A DNA stretch of 64,000 nucleotides from Natronococcus occultus SP4. GTDB taxonomy: Archaea; Halobacteriota; Halobacteria; Halobacteriales; Natrialbaceae. The notes below the pieces were generated by a model, which saw nothing but the letters and a program-made list of their open reading frames with translations, was not told the DNA's origin and did no database searches. Location: positions 3,153,001-3,217,000 of the forward strand of contig NC_019974.1 in the NCBI RefSeq assembly GCF_000328685.1, in the 5' to 3' direction. Within the stretch, counting starts at the first letter, position 1; the number at the start of each line of letters is the position of its first letter. The position numbers and the translations under genes are program-made. Positions 16,137 through 23,942 of the stretch are shown one piece after another.

Positions 16137-17441
16137 ATGGATCGACGAACCTATCTCGTGACCGCGACGGGAGCAGTCGTGGCGCTCGCTGGCTGCTCGG
16201 AAATGGGCGGCCCGGGGGAGACTGACGACGAGAACGGCGACGACGGCGCGGCCAACGGCGACGACGATCACGAGGAGACCGAGACGGAAGAAGAGGACGA
16301 AGAGGAAGAGGACGCCGATCACGGCGATCTGGTCGGCACCTACGACGACTTCGAGGACCTCGACCCCTGGGACGCGTTCCAGGACATTGGCTCGATCGAG
16401 GCCGACACGGAGCAGTACTACGAGGGCTCGCAGTCGGCTCACCTCCTCCCCGATTCCGAGGACGGGCAGGTCAGAGTTCGCCGCGAGACGGACGAGCCGA
16501 TCGACATCCGGGACGTGGCACCGGGAGTGGCCATGACCGCCTCCGACAGCGGGATGGTGCTGATCCAGCTACAGGACGAGAACGGCGACTACGTGGAGTA
16601 CAGCCAGCAGGTGATGGACAACATGCCGCTGGCACGGCACAACTTCGGACTCACCCGCGTGCGCGGTGATCCGAATCTCGAAGAGATCATCGTTCTCCAG
16701 ATCATCCGCTGGTTCGGCGAGCCCGACGACGAGGACGAGGACGGCGATGGCGAGGAAATGTGGGTCGACGACTTCCACTTCGTGCCAAAGCCCGACACGC
16801 CGAAGGTGATGCTCCAGTTCCACGGCGGCTACGAAACCCACTACGAGGAGGCGATGCCTCGGGTCGCACAGTACGATCTGCCGGCGACGACGTTCGTGCC
16901 GCCGGATCGCCTTCGGGCCGACGCCGCCGTGGAAGGGGATCGGCTCACCGAAAGCCAGGTCGAGGAGCTCGCAGCGGAAGGGTGGACGATCGGCTGCCAG
17001 ACCGCGAACGGGTCGCAGGTAGATTCGATCGACGAGGTCGGGGCCGAGGACGTCATCGTCGAGCCTGCGGAGTGGCTTGAGGACGAAGGGTACGCCGACG
17101 ACGGCCGGTTCTTCGCGTTCCCCGGCTCGCAGTACACCGAGGAGAGCTACGAGCTCGTCCAGGAGAACTACGACCTGGCGTTCGCCGGCCAGACCCAGTC
17201 ACAGGGGTACGCCGGCAACCCCCACCTCTGCTCGGTAGTTTCGAACCCGAGTGGCGACGAGGGCGGCGATCTCGTCGAGTGGACCGCCGAGATGGGCGGG
17301 ATCACCTCGATCGGGTTCTACCAGCTCGAGGAGAGCGAGGCGATCGAGGGGCTCGAGTCGACGCTCGAGGCGCTCGAGGAGTACTCGGGCGAGATCGACG
17401 TGATTACGCCCGGCGAGATGGCCGACGACTACGTCTACTAA
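16137..17441 (+). CDS. Tat/Sec lipoprotein with degenerate NodB (polysaccharide deacetylase-like) domain
   Basis: 434 residues. MDRRTYLVTATGAVVALAGC is a lipoprotein signal with the lipobox Cys at 20. An extremely acidic linker (Glu/Asp, ~25-65) leads to a beta-sandwich-like domain and, from about residue 221, a NodB-like fold. The usual metal-binding TFDDG motif is QFHGGY and the HSxxH-type motif is CQTANGSQ, so the zinc ligands and catalytic Asp appear lost. The FAFPGSQYTEESYELV segment still matches the family. Probably a glycan-binding or inactive surface protein. Confidence 0.75.
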   Translation: MDRRTYLVTATGAVVALAGCSEMGGPGETDDENGDDGAANGDDDHEETETEEEDEEEEDADHGDLVGTYDDFEDLDPWDAFQDIGSIEADTEQYYEGSQSAHLLPDSEDGQVRVRRETDEPIDIRDVAPGVAMTASDSGMVLIQLQDENGDYVEYSQQVMDNMPLARHNFGLTRVRGDPNLEEIIVLQIIRWFGEPDDEDEDGDGEEMWVDDFHFVPKPDTPKVMLQFHGGYETHYEEAMPRVAQYDLPATTFVPPDRLRADAAVEGDRLTESQVEELAAEGWTIGCQTANGSQVDSIDEVGAEDVIVEPAEWLEDEGYADDGRFFAFPGSQYTEESYELVQENYDLAFAGQTQSQGYAGNPHLCSVVSNPSGDEGGDLVEWTAEMGGITSIGFYQLEESEAIEGLESTLEALEEYSGEIDVITPGEMADDYVY

Positions 17442-17519
17442 GCCGCGACGAGTCGGCTGGTCGGCACTCGCAGCTCGTTCGGACGCGCGACTTTGTATCA
17501 TCAGGTCACTCCGCGGACG

Positions 17520-17765
17520 CGGTACGTCGGGAGCGATCGCCAGCACGGCGCCGACCGCAAGCGCGTAGCCGCCGCGTTCGATGCTCCAGTGGACGCCCCA
17601 CATCACCGACACACGCACAGCCCAGCGACGAGAAGTACCGCGAGCCCCACCGCCAGGTAGCCGAGGCCGTCGCGGACCGGGCGGGTCTGTTCCACCGTCG
17701 CCCCAGTAGTACGCGACCGCGACGGCGAGCAGCGTCGCCGGATCGAACAGCCAGGGTTCGAGCAC
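17520..17765 (-). pseudogene. Frame-disrupted remnant of a membrane-protein gene
   Basis: Coherent membrane-protein sequence is spread over two frames. Frame one gives LEPWLFDPATLLAVAVAYYW (from GTG 17765), then the sense moves to a second frame (TRPVRDGLGYLAVGLAVLLV, stopping at 17603) and returns to the first (VMWGVHWSIERGGYALAVGA). Two compensating shifts, or two overlapping tiny genes (TGATG at 17603-17607), could explain this. The FDPATLL start faintly resembles CtaG-type oxidase-assembly proteins. The remainder of 17442-17835 holds nothing recognisable. Confidence 0.35.
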
Positions 17766-17835
17766 GCGCCGCGACTACGGGGACGGTCCGAAAACCGTTC
17801 GGCCGCGAGGCGCGCTCGGGGTCCGCCACCAGAGA

Positions 17836-19029
17836 TTACTCTCGAGGCATCCGTAACGTCAGCAGCGTTCCGGCGCCGACGATCAGCGCCAGCAGGAGAT
17901 AACCGGCGTCGAAGTACCCCCGCTCGGCGATCACGCCGAAGACGACCGGGCCCGACGCCCCCAGCACCGAGGCGCTCGAGCGGATCACGCCCAGACCCGT
18001 CCCCTGGATCTCCGCAGGGATGATCTCGGCGAGGTACGACTGGGTGATCGCGCCCGAGCCGAGCATCGTGCTCGCGAGGACGGTGACCCCGACGAGCCCG
18101 ACGAAGCCGTCGACGAACGGCAACAGCGCGAGACCGACGACCGATCCCAGCAGGATCAGCGGAAGCGAGCCCCGGAGCCCGACTCGGTCGTAGGCCATCC
18201 CGGCGATCGGTTTGACGACGACGCCGACCGCAAAGAACAGTCCGAACAGGACGCCGGCGACCGTCGAGGACAGCCCCTTCTGTTCGACGAGGTAGGTCGG
18301 GTAGAACGCCGAGAACGTCTGCCAGACGAAAATAAAGAGAAAGAGGATGACGCCCATGATCGCGAGGACGGGGCTGCGGAGCTCCCGGATCACGTACCGC
18401 AGGTTCTCGCTCGAGGCGTCGCCGTCCTCGGGGTCGGGGGCTGGCAGCGTCAGCCAGATGACGACCGCGGTAACACAGAGCAACGGAAGGACGAAACCCA
18501 GGCCGAGCCGCCAGGCGACCGCGACCGCCAGGACGCTCGCGATCGGCGGCAGCACCGTCTGGCCGACGTCGCCAGAGGCCATCGTCACACCCAGGACCCG
18601 TCCGATCCGATCGGGGTAGAGTTCCGACAGCGCGGTGATCCGGGCGATAGGATACTGCGAGTGCCCCAGACCGACCAGCGCCGTCGCCCCGAACAGGACC
18701 GCGGCGTTGGGCGCAAACAGGACGACGGTGACGCCGACGACGACCATCGAGACGCTCGCGACCAGTACGGAGCGCTCGCCGTGGCGGTCCGCCAGTATCC
18801 CCCCGGGAACCTGCCCGATCGCGTAGCCGAGCCAGATCAGCGTGACGAGCAGACCGGCCGTCGAGAGCGTGAGGTCGAACTCGGCGCTGAAGTAGGGTAG
18901 CAAGACGGGGTAGATCATCCGGGTACCGTTCAGCAATCCCCAGCCGAGCGCGATAGCCAGCAACGTCTTTCCGGTCCCGCCGGCCCACAGGCCGGCCAGC
19001 TCGCGACGGATCGAATCCAGGCGACTCAT
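17836..19029 (-). CDS. MFS transporter
   Basis: 397 residues with about 12 predicted helices. The first half carries LADRHGERSVL between helices 2 and 3, the MFS motif A. The second half has the equivalent GMAYDRVGLRGSLP. ATG at 19029 gives the usual short cytoplasmic N-terminus; upstream in-frame sequence lies in the origin-element region and is not coding. Substrate unknown; the organic-anion/sugar-phosphate or nitrate-like subfamilies share this layout. The gene stands alone. Confidence 0.87.
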   Translation of the reverse strand: MSRLDSIRRELAGLWAGGTGKTLLAIALGWGLLNGTRMIYPVLLPYFSAEFDLTLSTAGLLVTLIWLGYAIGQVPGGILADRHGERSVLVASVSMVVVGVTVVLFAPNAAVLFGATALVGLGHSQYPIARITALSELYPDRIGRVLGVTMASGDVGQTVLPPIASVLAVAVAWRLGLGFVLPLLCVTAVVIWLTLPAPDPEDGDASSENLRYVIRELRSPVLAIMGVILFLFIFVWQTFSAFYPTYLVEQKGLSSTVAGVLFGLFFAVGVVVKPIAGMAYDRVGLRGSLPLILLGSVVGLALLPFVDGFVGLVGVTVLASTMLGSGAITQSYLAEIIPAEIQGTGLGVIRSSASVLGASGPVVFGVIAERGYFDAGYLLLALIVGAGTLLTLRMPRE

Positions 19030-19298
19030 TCGGCGTGTACGTGGGAAGGCCGGTCCCGTTGAAACCGTTTTAGTTCGAGGCGGTGGTTGCTGATTTCGAG
19101 TCGAGGGAGCGGTGCGTCGAAGACGGCGTCCTCGGGTCCAGCTTCCCGTCTCCGGGAGGCTCGTCCCGTTACTCCGTTCGCCCGGGGAGGTTCGACTTCC
19201 CGCGTTTGGGATCGAGTCCTCGCGGACGAGACGCACGGCGCCCCGGGTGTGGGCGGATACCCGCAGTCGACGGATCGACTGCGTTCGAAAGGGCGACT

Positions 19299-19318
19299 CC
19301 CCGTGTGCGAAGTGAAAC
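19299..19318 (+). repeat. Putative ORB element 1
   Basis: CCCCGTGTGCGAAGTGAAAC. Same core CCCCGTGTGCGA as the other six copies, then A/G-rich GTGAAAC. Located on the stop-codon side of orc1/cdc6. Confidence 0.7.
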
Positions 19319-19355
19319 GATAACACGCACGTACGGGAGGCGGGGAACGGACCCT

Positions 19356-19375
19356 CCCCGTGTGCGAAATGAATT
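19356..19375 (+). repeat. Putative ORB element 2
   Basis: CCCCGTGTGCGAAATGAATT. Matches the consensus; same orientation as elements 1, 3 and 4. Confidence 0.72.
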
Positions 19376-19439
19376 GTCGGCACTGAAGCGGCGACTGGTC
19401 GGTTGCGGACCAACTCGAGCCGCGAATCGACTGGGGACC

Positions 19440-19459
19440 CCCCGTGTGCGAAATGAATT
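19440..19459 (+). repeat. Putative ORB element 3
   Basis: CCCCGTGTGCGAAATGAATT. Identical over 20 bases to element 2. Confidence 0.72.
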
Positions 19460-19532
19460 TCGAGCGGCGATCGCTCCGAAGACGGGGCGTCGGCGCGTCG
19501 ATCGGCAGCGAACCGACACTGCGACCCCGACT

Positions 19533-19552
19533 CCCCGTGTGCGAGATGAATT
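19533..19552 (+). repeat. Putative ORB element 4
   Basis: CCCCGTGTGCGAGATGAATT. One base differs from elements 2 and 3. It lies about 40 bases beyond the orc1/cdc6 stop codon. Confidence 0.72.
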
Positions 19553-19593
19553 CGGCGCCGCGGGAATCGGCTTCCGAGCGAGACGGATCGGGC

Positions 19594-20937
19594 TCAGTCC
19601 CCGTCAAAGAACTCGGCGATCTGGGCGTTGACGACCGATCTGAGCAGTTCGTCCTCGCCGTTGATCTCCTCGAGGCGGAAGTCCGTCCGCAGGGTCTCCG
19701 CGACGACGGCCGGATCGTCGACGAACGTGTACTCCTTGTGGACGCCGCTGCCGTACCCCCGGCCGCGTTTCTCCGAGGTGATGAAGTTGTACGTCTCGGC
19801 CTCGGTCATATAGCGGAGGTAGGAGTCACGGGATTTCTTGTCGGTCTCCAGTCGCTCGGTCAGATACTGGTAGACCCGATAGGCGACAGTGCTCGGAATC
19901 GCGTTCAGGTTCCGCTCGGCGTAGACGGGAACGATCGCAGTTGCGTACAGGGAGAGTTTCTTCTGGGTGGAGAGCCCCTGCATCTGAGTGAGGGTGCGGT
20001 CGCGCTCGGCCTCCTGCTGGGCGTCGCGAACGTGGTCCTCGCGGACCCGCTCTTCGCCGCGTCGGTTGGCGATCTCGCCGGCCTTCCGGAAGAGGTCGAT
20101 CGCCTTCCGCGCGTCGCCGTGGTCCTGGGCGGCGAAGGCCGCGCTCAGCGGGATGATTCCGGCCTCGAGGACGCCGTCCTGGTAGGCGTCCCGTCTGCGG
20201 TCGAGGATCGCCTGGAGCTGGTTGGCGTCGTAATCGGAGAAGACGACGTCCTGAGGGTTAAAGGAGCTCTCCGCGCGGCCGTCGAGGTCCTCCATAAACC
20301 GTGGGTCGTTCGTGAGCGCGGCGACCGAGACGTGGCCGTCGATCCGACCGAGCTGTGAGGCCCGCGAGAGCTGGTACAGCAGCTTCGAGTAGGCGGGTTC
20401 GTCGTTGGGGTCGCGCTGGCGACCGACCAGGAGGTCGACCTCGTCCAGAATGATGATGACGGAGTCGAACTCCTCGCTCAACAGTGCGTACAGCCGGTTT
20501 AGCTTGCGGTCCGTCGAGACGCCGCTTTCGGGAACGCCGACCTCGACGCCGGCCGTCGTCGCGGTGTTCTCGACGAGGCGGTACACCGCCCGATCGTGGG
20601 ACTTGATCGTCTGGCAGTTGATCTGGATGACGCCGAACCGATCCCCCTGGGCCTCCGCGAGCTCGACGACCTGCTCGCAGACGGCGTTGATGATCAGGGA
20701 TTTCCCGGTCCCCGACGGACCGTACAACAGCATGTTCGGCGGACGGTTCCCCTGGAGCGCGGGCCGCAGGTAGGTGATGATGTCCTCGAGTTGCTGATCT
20801 CGGCCGACGATCCGGTCCTCGTCGATGACGGCGTCGGGGTCGAGCAGCCCACGATCCCTGAACACCGACTGCTGGACGCCATCCTGCAGCCGCCCCTTGA
20901 TCGATTCCGAAAGGGAGCGATCGTCGCCGTCGGTCAT
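19594..20937 (-). CDS. orc1/cdc6: Orc1/Cdc6 replication initiator
   Basis: Binds origin boxes and loads the MCM helicase. 447 residues. AAA+ domain with Walker A GPSGTGKS at 73-80 and Walker B IILDEVD at about 162-168; a sensor-like ALTNDPRF follows. The C-terminal winged-helix DNA-binding domain spans about 325-420 (STVAYRVYQYL, SEKRGRGYGSGVHKEY). ATG at 20937 is 24 bases from a TATA box (ATAAATAC, 20961-20968), a leaderless arrangement. It is flanked on both sides by copies of a 20-base element, as expected for an initiator gene next to its own origin. Chromosome or plasmid location cannot be decided here. Confidence 0.95.
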   Translation of the reverse strand: MTDGDDRSLSESIKGRLQDGVQQSVFRDRGLLDPDAVIDEDRIVGRDQQLEDIITYLRPALQGNRPPNMLLYGPSGTGKSLIINAVCEQVVELAEAQGDRFGVIQINCQTIKSHDRAVYRLVENTATTAGVEVGVPESGVSTDRKLNRLYALLSEEFDSVIIILDEVDLLVGRQRDPNDEPAYSKLLYQLSRASQLGRIDGHVSVAALTNDPRFMEDLDGRAESSFNPQDVVFSDYDANQLQAILDRRRDAYQDGVLEAGIIPLSAAFAAQDHGDARKAIDLFRKAGEIANRRGEERVREDHVRDAQQEAERDRTLTQMQGLSTQKKLSLYATAIVPVYAERNLNAIPSTVAYRVYQYLTERLETDKKSRDSYLRYMTEAETYNFITSEKRGRGYGSGVHKEYTFVDDPAVVAETLRTDFRLEEINGEDELLRSVVNAQIAEFFDGD

Positions 20938-20960
20938 ACCCTGTCACTCGCACTGACTTC

Positions 20961-20968
20961 ATAAATAC
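20961..20968 (-). promoter_or_regulatory. TATA box of orc1/cdc6
   Basis: The minus strand reads GTATTTAT, 24-31 bases before the ATG; this implies a leaderless transcript. Confidence 0.65.
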
Positions 20969-21179
20969 GTGACGAGTACCGCGTGCGAGAGCAACACCTT
21001 CGATATTGCCGTGGAGAGCTATCGTACGGTGAGTTGGGAACGCGAAGCCGAAAACCGTGGGCGAAGTCAAAACCGGTCACCGCGACCGACAGGACGGTCG
21101 AACCCATCCCGTTCCGGCGCCGCGAGAGGGACCGTCCCGGTCACCGCGATCAGACCGCCGTGATCGGCGAAATCGGAGT

Positions 21180-21199
21180 CCCCGTGTGCGAAGTGATTC
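21180..21199 (+). repeat. Putative ORB element 5
   Basis: CCCCGTGTGCGAAGTGATTC. Left flank of the proposed unwinding region, orientation the same as elements 1-4. Confidence 0.7.
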
Positions 21200-21246
21200 T
21201 CGCTCCCGTCCACGAGCGGGAGGACCCCCGCAGTGTAACCCCCTCC

Positions 21247-21266
21247 CCCCGTGTGCGAAATGAAAT
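21247..21266 (+). repeat. Putative ORB element 6
   Basis: CCCCGTGTGCGAAATGAAAT, preceded by a further run of C (CCCTCC). Nearest left-flank element to the AT-richer segment. Confidence 0.72.
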
Positions 21267-21419
21267 CCGCAACCGAACGGGGGTGGGGGAGGGGTGGGGT
21301 GACGCTTGGAAACCCGTTCTCGGACGAGGACGCGACGAAACTGAACGCATGGGGCGTCCTCATACAACTGAAGTCCGGAGGCGACCACGGACTCCTCTAG
21401 AAGCGATGGTTTTATCAAG

Positions 21420-21433
21420 TGTTTCTAGAAACA
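21420..21433. repeat. Perfect 14-base palindrome in the origin
   Basis: TGTTTCTAGAAACA reads the same on both strands. It sits in the AT-richest part between the inverted ORBs, next to GGTTTTATCAAG. Confidence 0.8.
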
Positions 21434-21700
21434 GTAACCGTACTGGGTTCGGGACGAGTCGAAAGAACGAGGACGTTCGGAGACCGTCCCGGAAAGCCGC
21501 CAGATCCCAAATATTTCACACCGTCTCTATCCGGGCTCCCGTCCGCGCCAGCGAGTTGAACCATCGGGTGCCGTCCTGCTGGGCGAGTCAGCTCTCCGCT
21601 CGAAAACGGACGGGCGTCGGTTCCGGCACGCAGCTCCCACTGGTCTCTCGACAGACAGTGATCCGGACACCGATCCGACCCCCCACCCCCTCTCGTCCGG

Positions 21701-21720
21701 ATTTCATTTCGCACACGGGG
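21701..21720 (-). repeat. Putative ORB element 7 (inverted)
   Basis: ATTTCATTTCGCACACGGGG on the plus strand, the exact reverse complement of element 6. It faces elements 5 and 6 across the AT-richer segment. Weaker look-alikes (CTTCGCAAACGTGGG and CTTCGCAAACGAGG) follow at about 21768-21800. Confidence 0.75.
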
Positions 21721-21893
21721 GGAGGGGGCTCCCAGTAACGGAACCGACGTTCGTCGTTCCGCGGTCGCTTCGCAAACGTGGGCGAACTTCGCAAACGAGG
21801 ACGAACGCGAGAGCTCCTCGAATCGACGGCCAAACTCGATCGGAGCGTTCGGACGCCTCCTGTCGAGCTACTCGTGGGTTCGTCGCGTCTTCG

Positions 21894-22151
21894 CTATTGG
21901 TCCGACACCGCGTCGCCCGAGGCGATAACGATCCTGTCGTCGATGTTCTCGATCCGATCGAGCGGGAGCCGAAACCGACCGTCAGCGTCGGTTTCGGTAC
22001 GCTTGGGCAGTCGATCCTCCGGCTGAACGACCAGTTCGTTGATTCGTCCGGAGTCGAGGGTCATCGTGATGTTCTCGACCGTTCCGTAGTCGGTGCCGTC
22101 GACACCGACGATCGACTTCCCCTGTAGCTGTCGTGCCAAACAGGTTGCCAT
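21894..22151 (-). CDS. PRC-barrel domain protein
   Basis: 85 residues forming a single PRC-barrel: QLQGKSIVGVDGTDYGTVENITM then a strand pattern ending FRLPLDRIENIDDRIVI. PRC-barrel proteins of archaea are small beta-barrels; one archaeal family (CdpB) acts with the division machinery and others with RNA processing, but which type this is cannot be told. ATG at 22151. Monocistronic, at the edge of the origin region. Confidence 0.82.
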   Translation of the reverse strand: MATCLARQLQGKSIVGVDGTDYGTVENITMTLDSGRINELVVQPEDRLPKRTETDADGRFRLPLDRIENIDDRIVIASGDAVSDQ

Positions 22152-22313
22152 ACCCGTCGTTTCGCGGACGCCTACTAAACACCGTGGGATCCGTCACAGT
22201 TTTCGAGAGCGACCACTCGCGCCATCGACTTCGGCTGTGGCCTCTCGATTCGAGGACTCGCGGCGCCGATTCGACGGCGACGCGACTACCGGGGAGATCG
22301 AAAGGAAGGAAGG

Positions 22314-22334
22314 CCCCCGACTAATCGTCGGGGG
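22314..22334. terminator. GC-rich inverted repeat, possible hairpin
   Basis: CCCCCGAC and GTCGGGGG form a perfect 8-bp stem around the five-base loop TAATC. No gene ends right before it on the plus strand, so a terminator role is uncertain; it could also be a processing or element-end structure. Confidence 0.3.
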
Positions 22335-22539
22335 GCACCACTGAACCACGATTGCGAACCAGCAACGGAATGTCGCCCGAACGGGAGACACCTGGGATGC
22401 GCTGCTGGTCATGAGATACTTGCTCCGCGTACAAAAGTACCTCTCGATTCGCGTCGTGGTCTCGCCGCTCCCGGATCGAGCGACGACACCCTCGAGGCAC
22501 GCCAATCAGGCCGTTTTGCACCCTGCATTATCGATTCCC

Positions 22540-22630
22540 AGAGTAATCGAGGTGGATGCCACGGGGCTTGACCCCGAGGCAGTTGACGCGTCAGCGGAGG
22601 GGAAGCCCACGACTTCAGTCCTGGGAGGAC
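22540..22630 (+). mobile_element. Remnant of an IS200/IS605 (TnpB-type) element right end
   Basis: The segment GAGGGGAAGCCCACGACTTC with a following AGTCCTGGGAGGACG strongly recalls right ends of haloarchaeal TnpB elements, where CCCACGACT and AGTCGTGGG pair. Here the stem at 22606-22625 has one mismatch. The plus frame upstream (VDATGLDPEAVDASAEGKP) looks like a TnpB C-terminal tail. No transposase or tnpB body is present, so this is a decayed end. Recognition is from memory of such ends. Confidence 0.4.
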
Positions 22631-22798
22631 GTCACGCTGCGGAACCGATTCGCCCACTGGCTCGTTCGCACCACCGTACCGACCGAACCGGTTCGCCTGA
22701 ACGGGGATCCAGTTCATCCGGTATAACTGTGGGGGATCGTGTGGCCACTCGCCAGTCCTGCCTTCCCTTACAGGGGGGTCGCGCCCGTAATTCCGAGT

Positions 22799-23641
22799 AT
22801 GGCACCGACCACCACGAGACGGCGACTGCTCGCCGGACTGGCGACCGCTGGAACGGCGGCGCTTGCGGGCTGTACCGGCTCGACGCCGTTCGTCGGCCGA
22901 CGTCTCGCCGACAGCGAGACGATCGATCCCGAGGACGCCGCGGCGGTCACGATCGCCGGCTCGGTCGGCGATCTGACGGTCACCGGCGACGACCGCGAGG
23001 CGATCGGACTGGAGATCGAGAAACAGTCGAGTTCGGTTCGGACCGACCTCGAGGCGCTCGAACTCGAGTCGGATCGTGACGGTGACGTCCTCGAGTTACG
23101 GGCGACTTACGACGGTGAGACGGGCTGGTTCGAGAGCGAGCCCGCGATGGACCTCGACGTCGTGCTCCCGGACGGGCTGTCGGTCGAGCGACTCGTTACG
23201 GGAACCGGACAGGTGACCATCACCGACGTCACCGGAGATCTCGAAGCTCGCTCGAGTACGGGCAGCGTCGAGATCAGCGACGTCGACGGGACGGTCACGG
23301 CCGAGACGAGCACGGGCGGGATCGAGATCGAGGACGTCGCGGCCGTCGGCGACGTGACTGCGAGCACGGGCAGTATCGAGGCCGCAGTGCCCGCAATCGA
23401 CGGCGACACGGTGCTCTCGGCGAGCACCGGGAGCGTCGAGGCGGCCCTCTCGCCGACGATCGACGCCGACCTCGAGGCCCGAACCAGTACCGGAAGCCTC
23501 GAGATCGACGCCGACGGGCTGGAACTCACGGAGTACCGCCGCGAGGACGATCGCGTCAGCGCCGTCCTCGGGGAGGGCGGGCCGCGCCTCCGGATCGAGA
23601 CGAGCACCGGCGGGGTCGAAATTTCGGCGCTCGAGGAGTGA
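22799..23641 (+). CDS. DUF4097-type beta-strand repeat lipoprotein
   Basis: 280 residues. The N-terminus TTTRRRLLAGLATAGTAALA ends in AGC, a twin-arginine lipoprotein signal with Cys25. The mature part is a right-handed beta-helix-like array in which the phrase STGSVEI / STGGIEI recurs at least six times at roughly 20-residue intervals, as in DUF4097/DUF4098 proteins (putative adhesin-like). Anchored on the outer face of the membrane; partner unknown. ATG at 22799 fits the signal start. Confidence 0.83.
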   Translation: MAPTTTRRRLLAGLATAGTAALAGCTGSTPFVGRRLADSETIDPEDAAAVTIAGSVGDLTVTGDDREAIGLEIEKQSSSVRTDLEALELESDRDGDVLELRATYDGETGWFESEPAMDLDVVLPDGLSVERLVTGTGQVTITDVTGDLEARSSTGSVEISDVDGTVTAETSTGGIEIEDVAAVGDVTASTGSIEAAVPAIDGDTVLSASTGSVEAALSPTIDADLEARTSTGSLEIDADGLELTEYRREDDRVSAVLGEGGPRLRIETSTGGVEISALEE

Positions 23642-23707
23642 CGGGACCCGGGACACGTGGGCCCAAGGAGCGACGGAACTCGGGACGCGTGGCCCGAAGA
23701 ACAACGG
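23640..23707 (+). repeat. Degenerate direct repeat after the DUF4097 gene
   Basis: Two imperfect ~32-base copies follow each other: CGGGACACGTGGGCCCAAGG and CGGGACGCGTGGCCCGAAGA with similar flanks (GACGGGACC / GACGGAACT). They begin at the stop codon. Confidence 0.5.
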
Positions 23708-23942
23708 AACGCCCGCTCGGTCCGTGATCGTGTCCCGCAGTCGAGTCCTCGATCGGACGGACACGCCTCCCAGGATACCCTACAGCGTTCTCGACCACTC
23801 TTGGTCCAATCGCGCGCGAAGAAATCACGATATCGGCTCTCTCCGCCTCGGTCTCTCCCGTTCACTCGACGCTGTTCTCTCCGTTCGCCCTCGATCACTC
23901 GCCGCCTTTTGTTCGTCGGCGAAAGCCGTTCGTGGACGCTTA
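23642..23942. other. Intergenic region between convergent genes
   Basis: 301 bases between the convergent DUF4097 and sensor-domain genes. Besides the direct repeat at its left end nothing recognisable was seen. Confidence 0.45.

Larger units (their letters stand above)
19030..19593. other. Origin-associated region carrying four direct copies of a 20-base element
   Basis: 564 bases between MFS and orc1/cdc6 with no credible gene. It contains four same-orientation copies of CCCCGTGTGCGAAATGAATT-type elements at 19299, 19356, 19440 and 19533, spaced 57, 84 and 93 bases. Their concentration around an orc1/cdc6 gene and nowhere else noticed in the window suggests origin recognition boxes (ORBs). 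Confidence 0.7.
20969..21893. other. oriC-like: Probable replication origin
   Basis: 925 bases without a credible gene, upstream of orc1/cdc6. Two putative ORBs point rightwards (21180, 21247) and one leftwards (21701), so an inverted set brackets the segment 21267-21700. Inside are AT-richer stretches (near 21405-21440 and 21508-21525) and a 14-base perfect palindrome at 21420-21433, suitable as a duplex-unwinding element. Inverted ORBs around an AT-rich unwinding element next to orc1/cdc6 is the known architecture of haloarchaeal origins. Confidence 0.75.
22152..22798. other. Intergenic region with hairpin and transposon-end remnant
   Basis: 647 bases without a credible intact gene. It holds a GC-rich hairpin at 22314-22334 and an IS200/IS605-like right-end remnant near 22540-22630. 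Other frames are Arg/Ser-rich shadows. Confidence 0.5.

Noticed and set aside
19083-19631. 182-residue open frame across the ORB array
   Set aside because: Its translation repeats PRVRNE from the DNA repeats themselves and is Arg-rich; not a gene.
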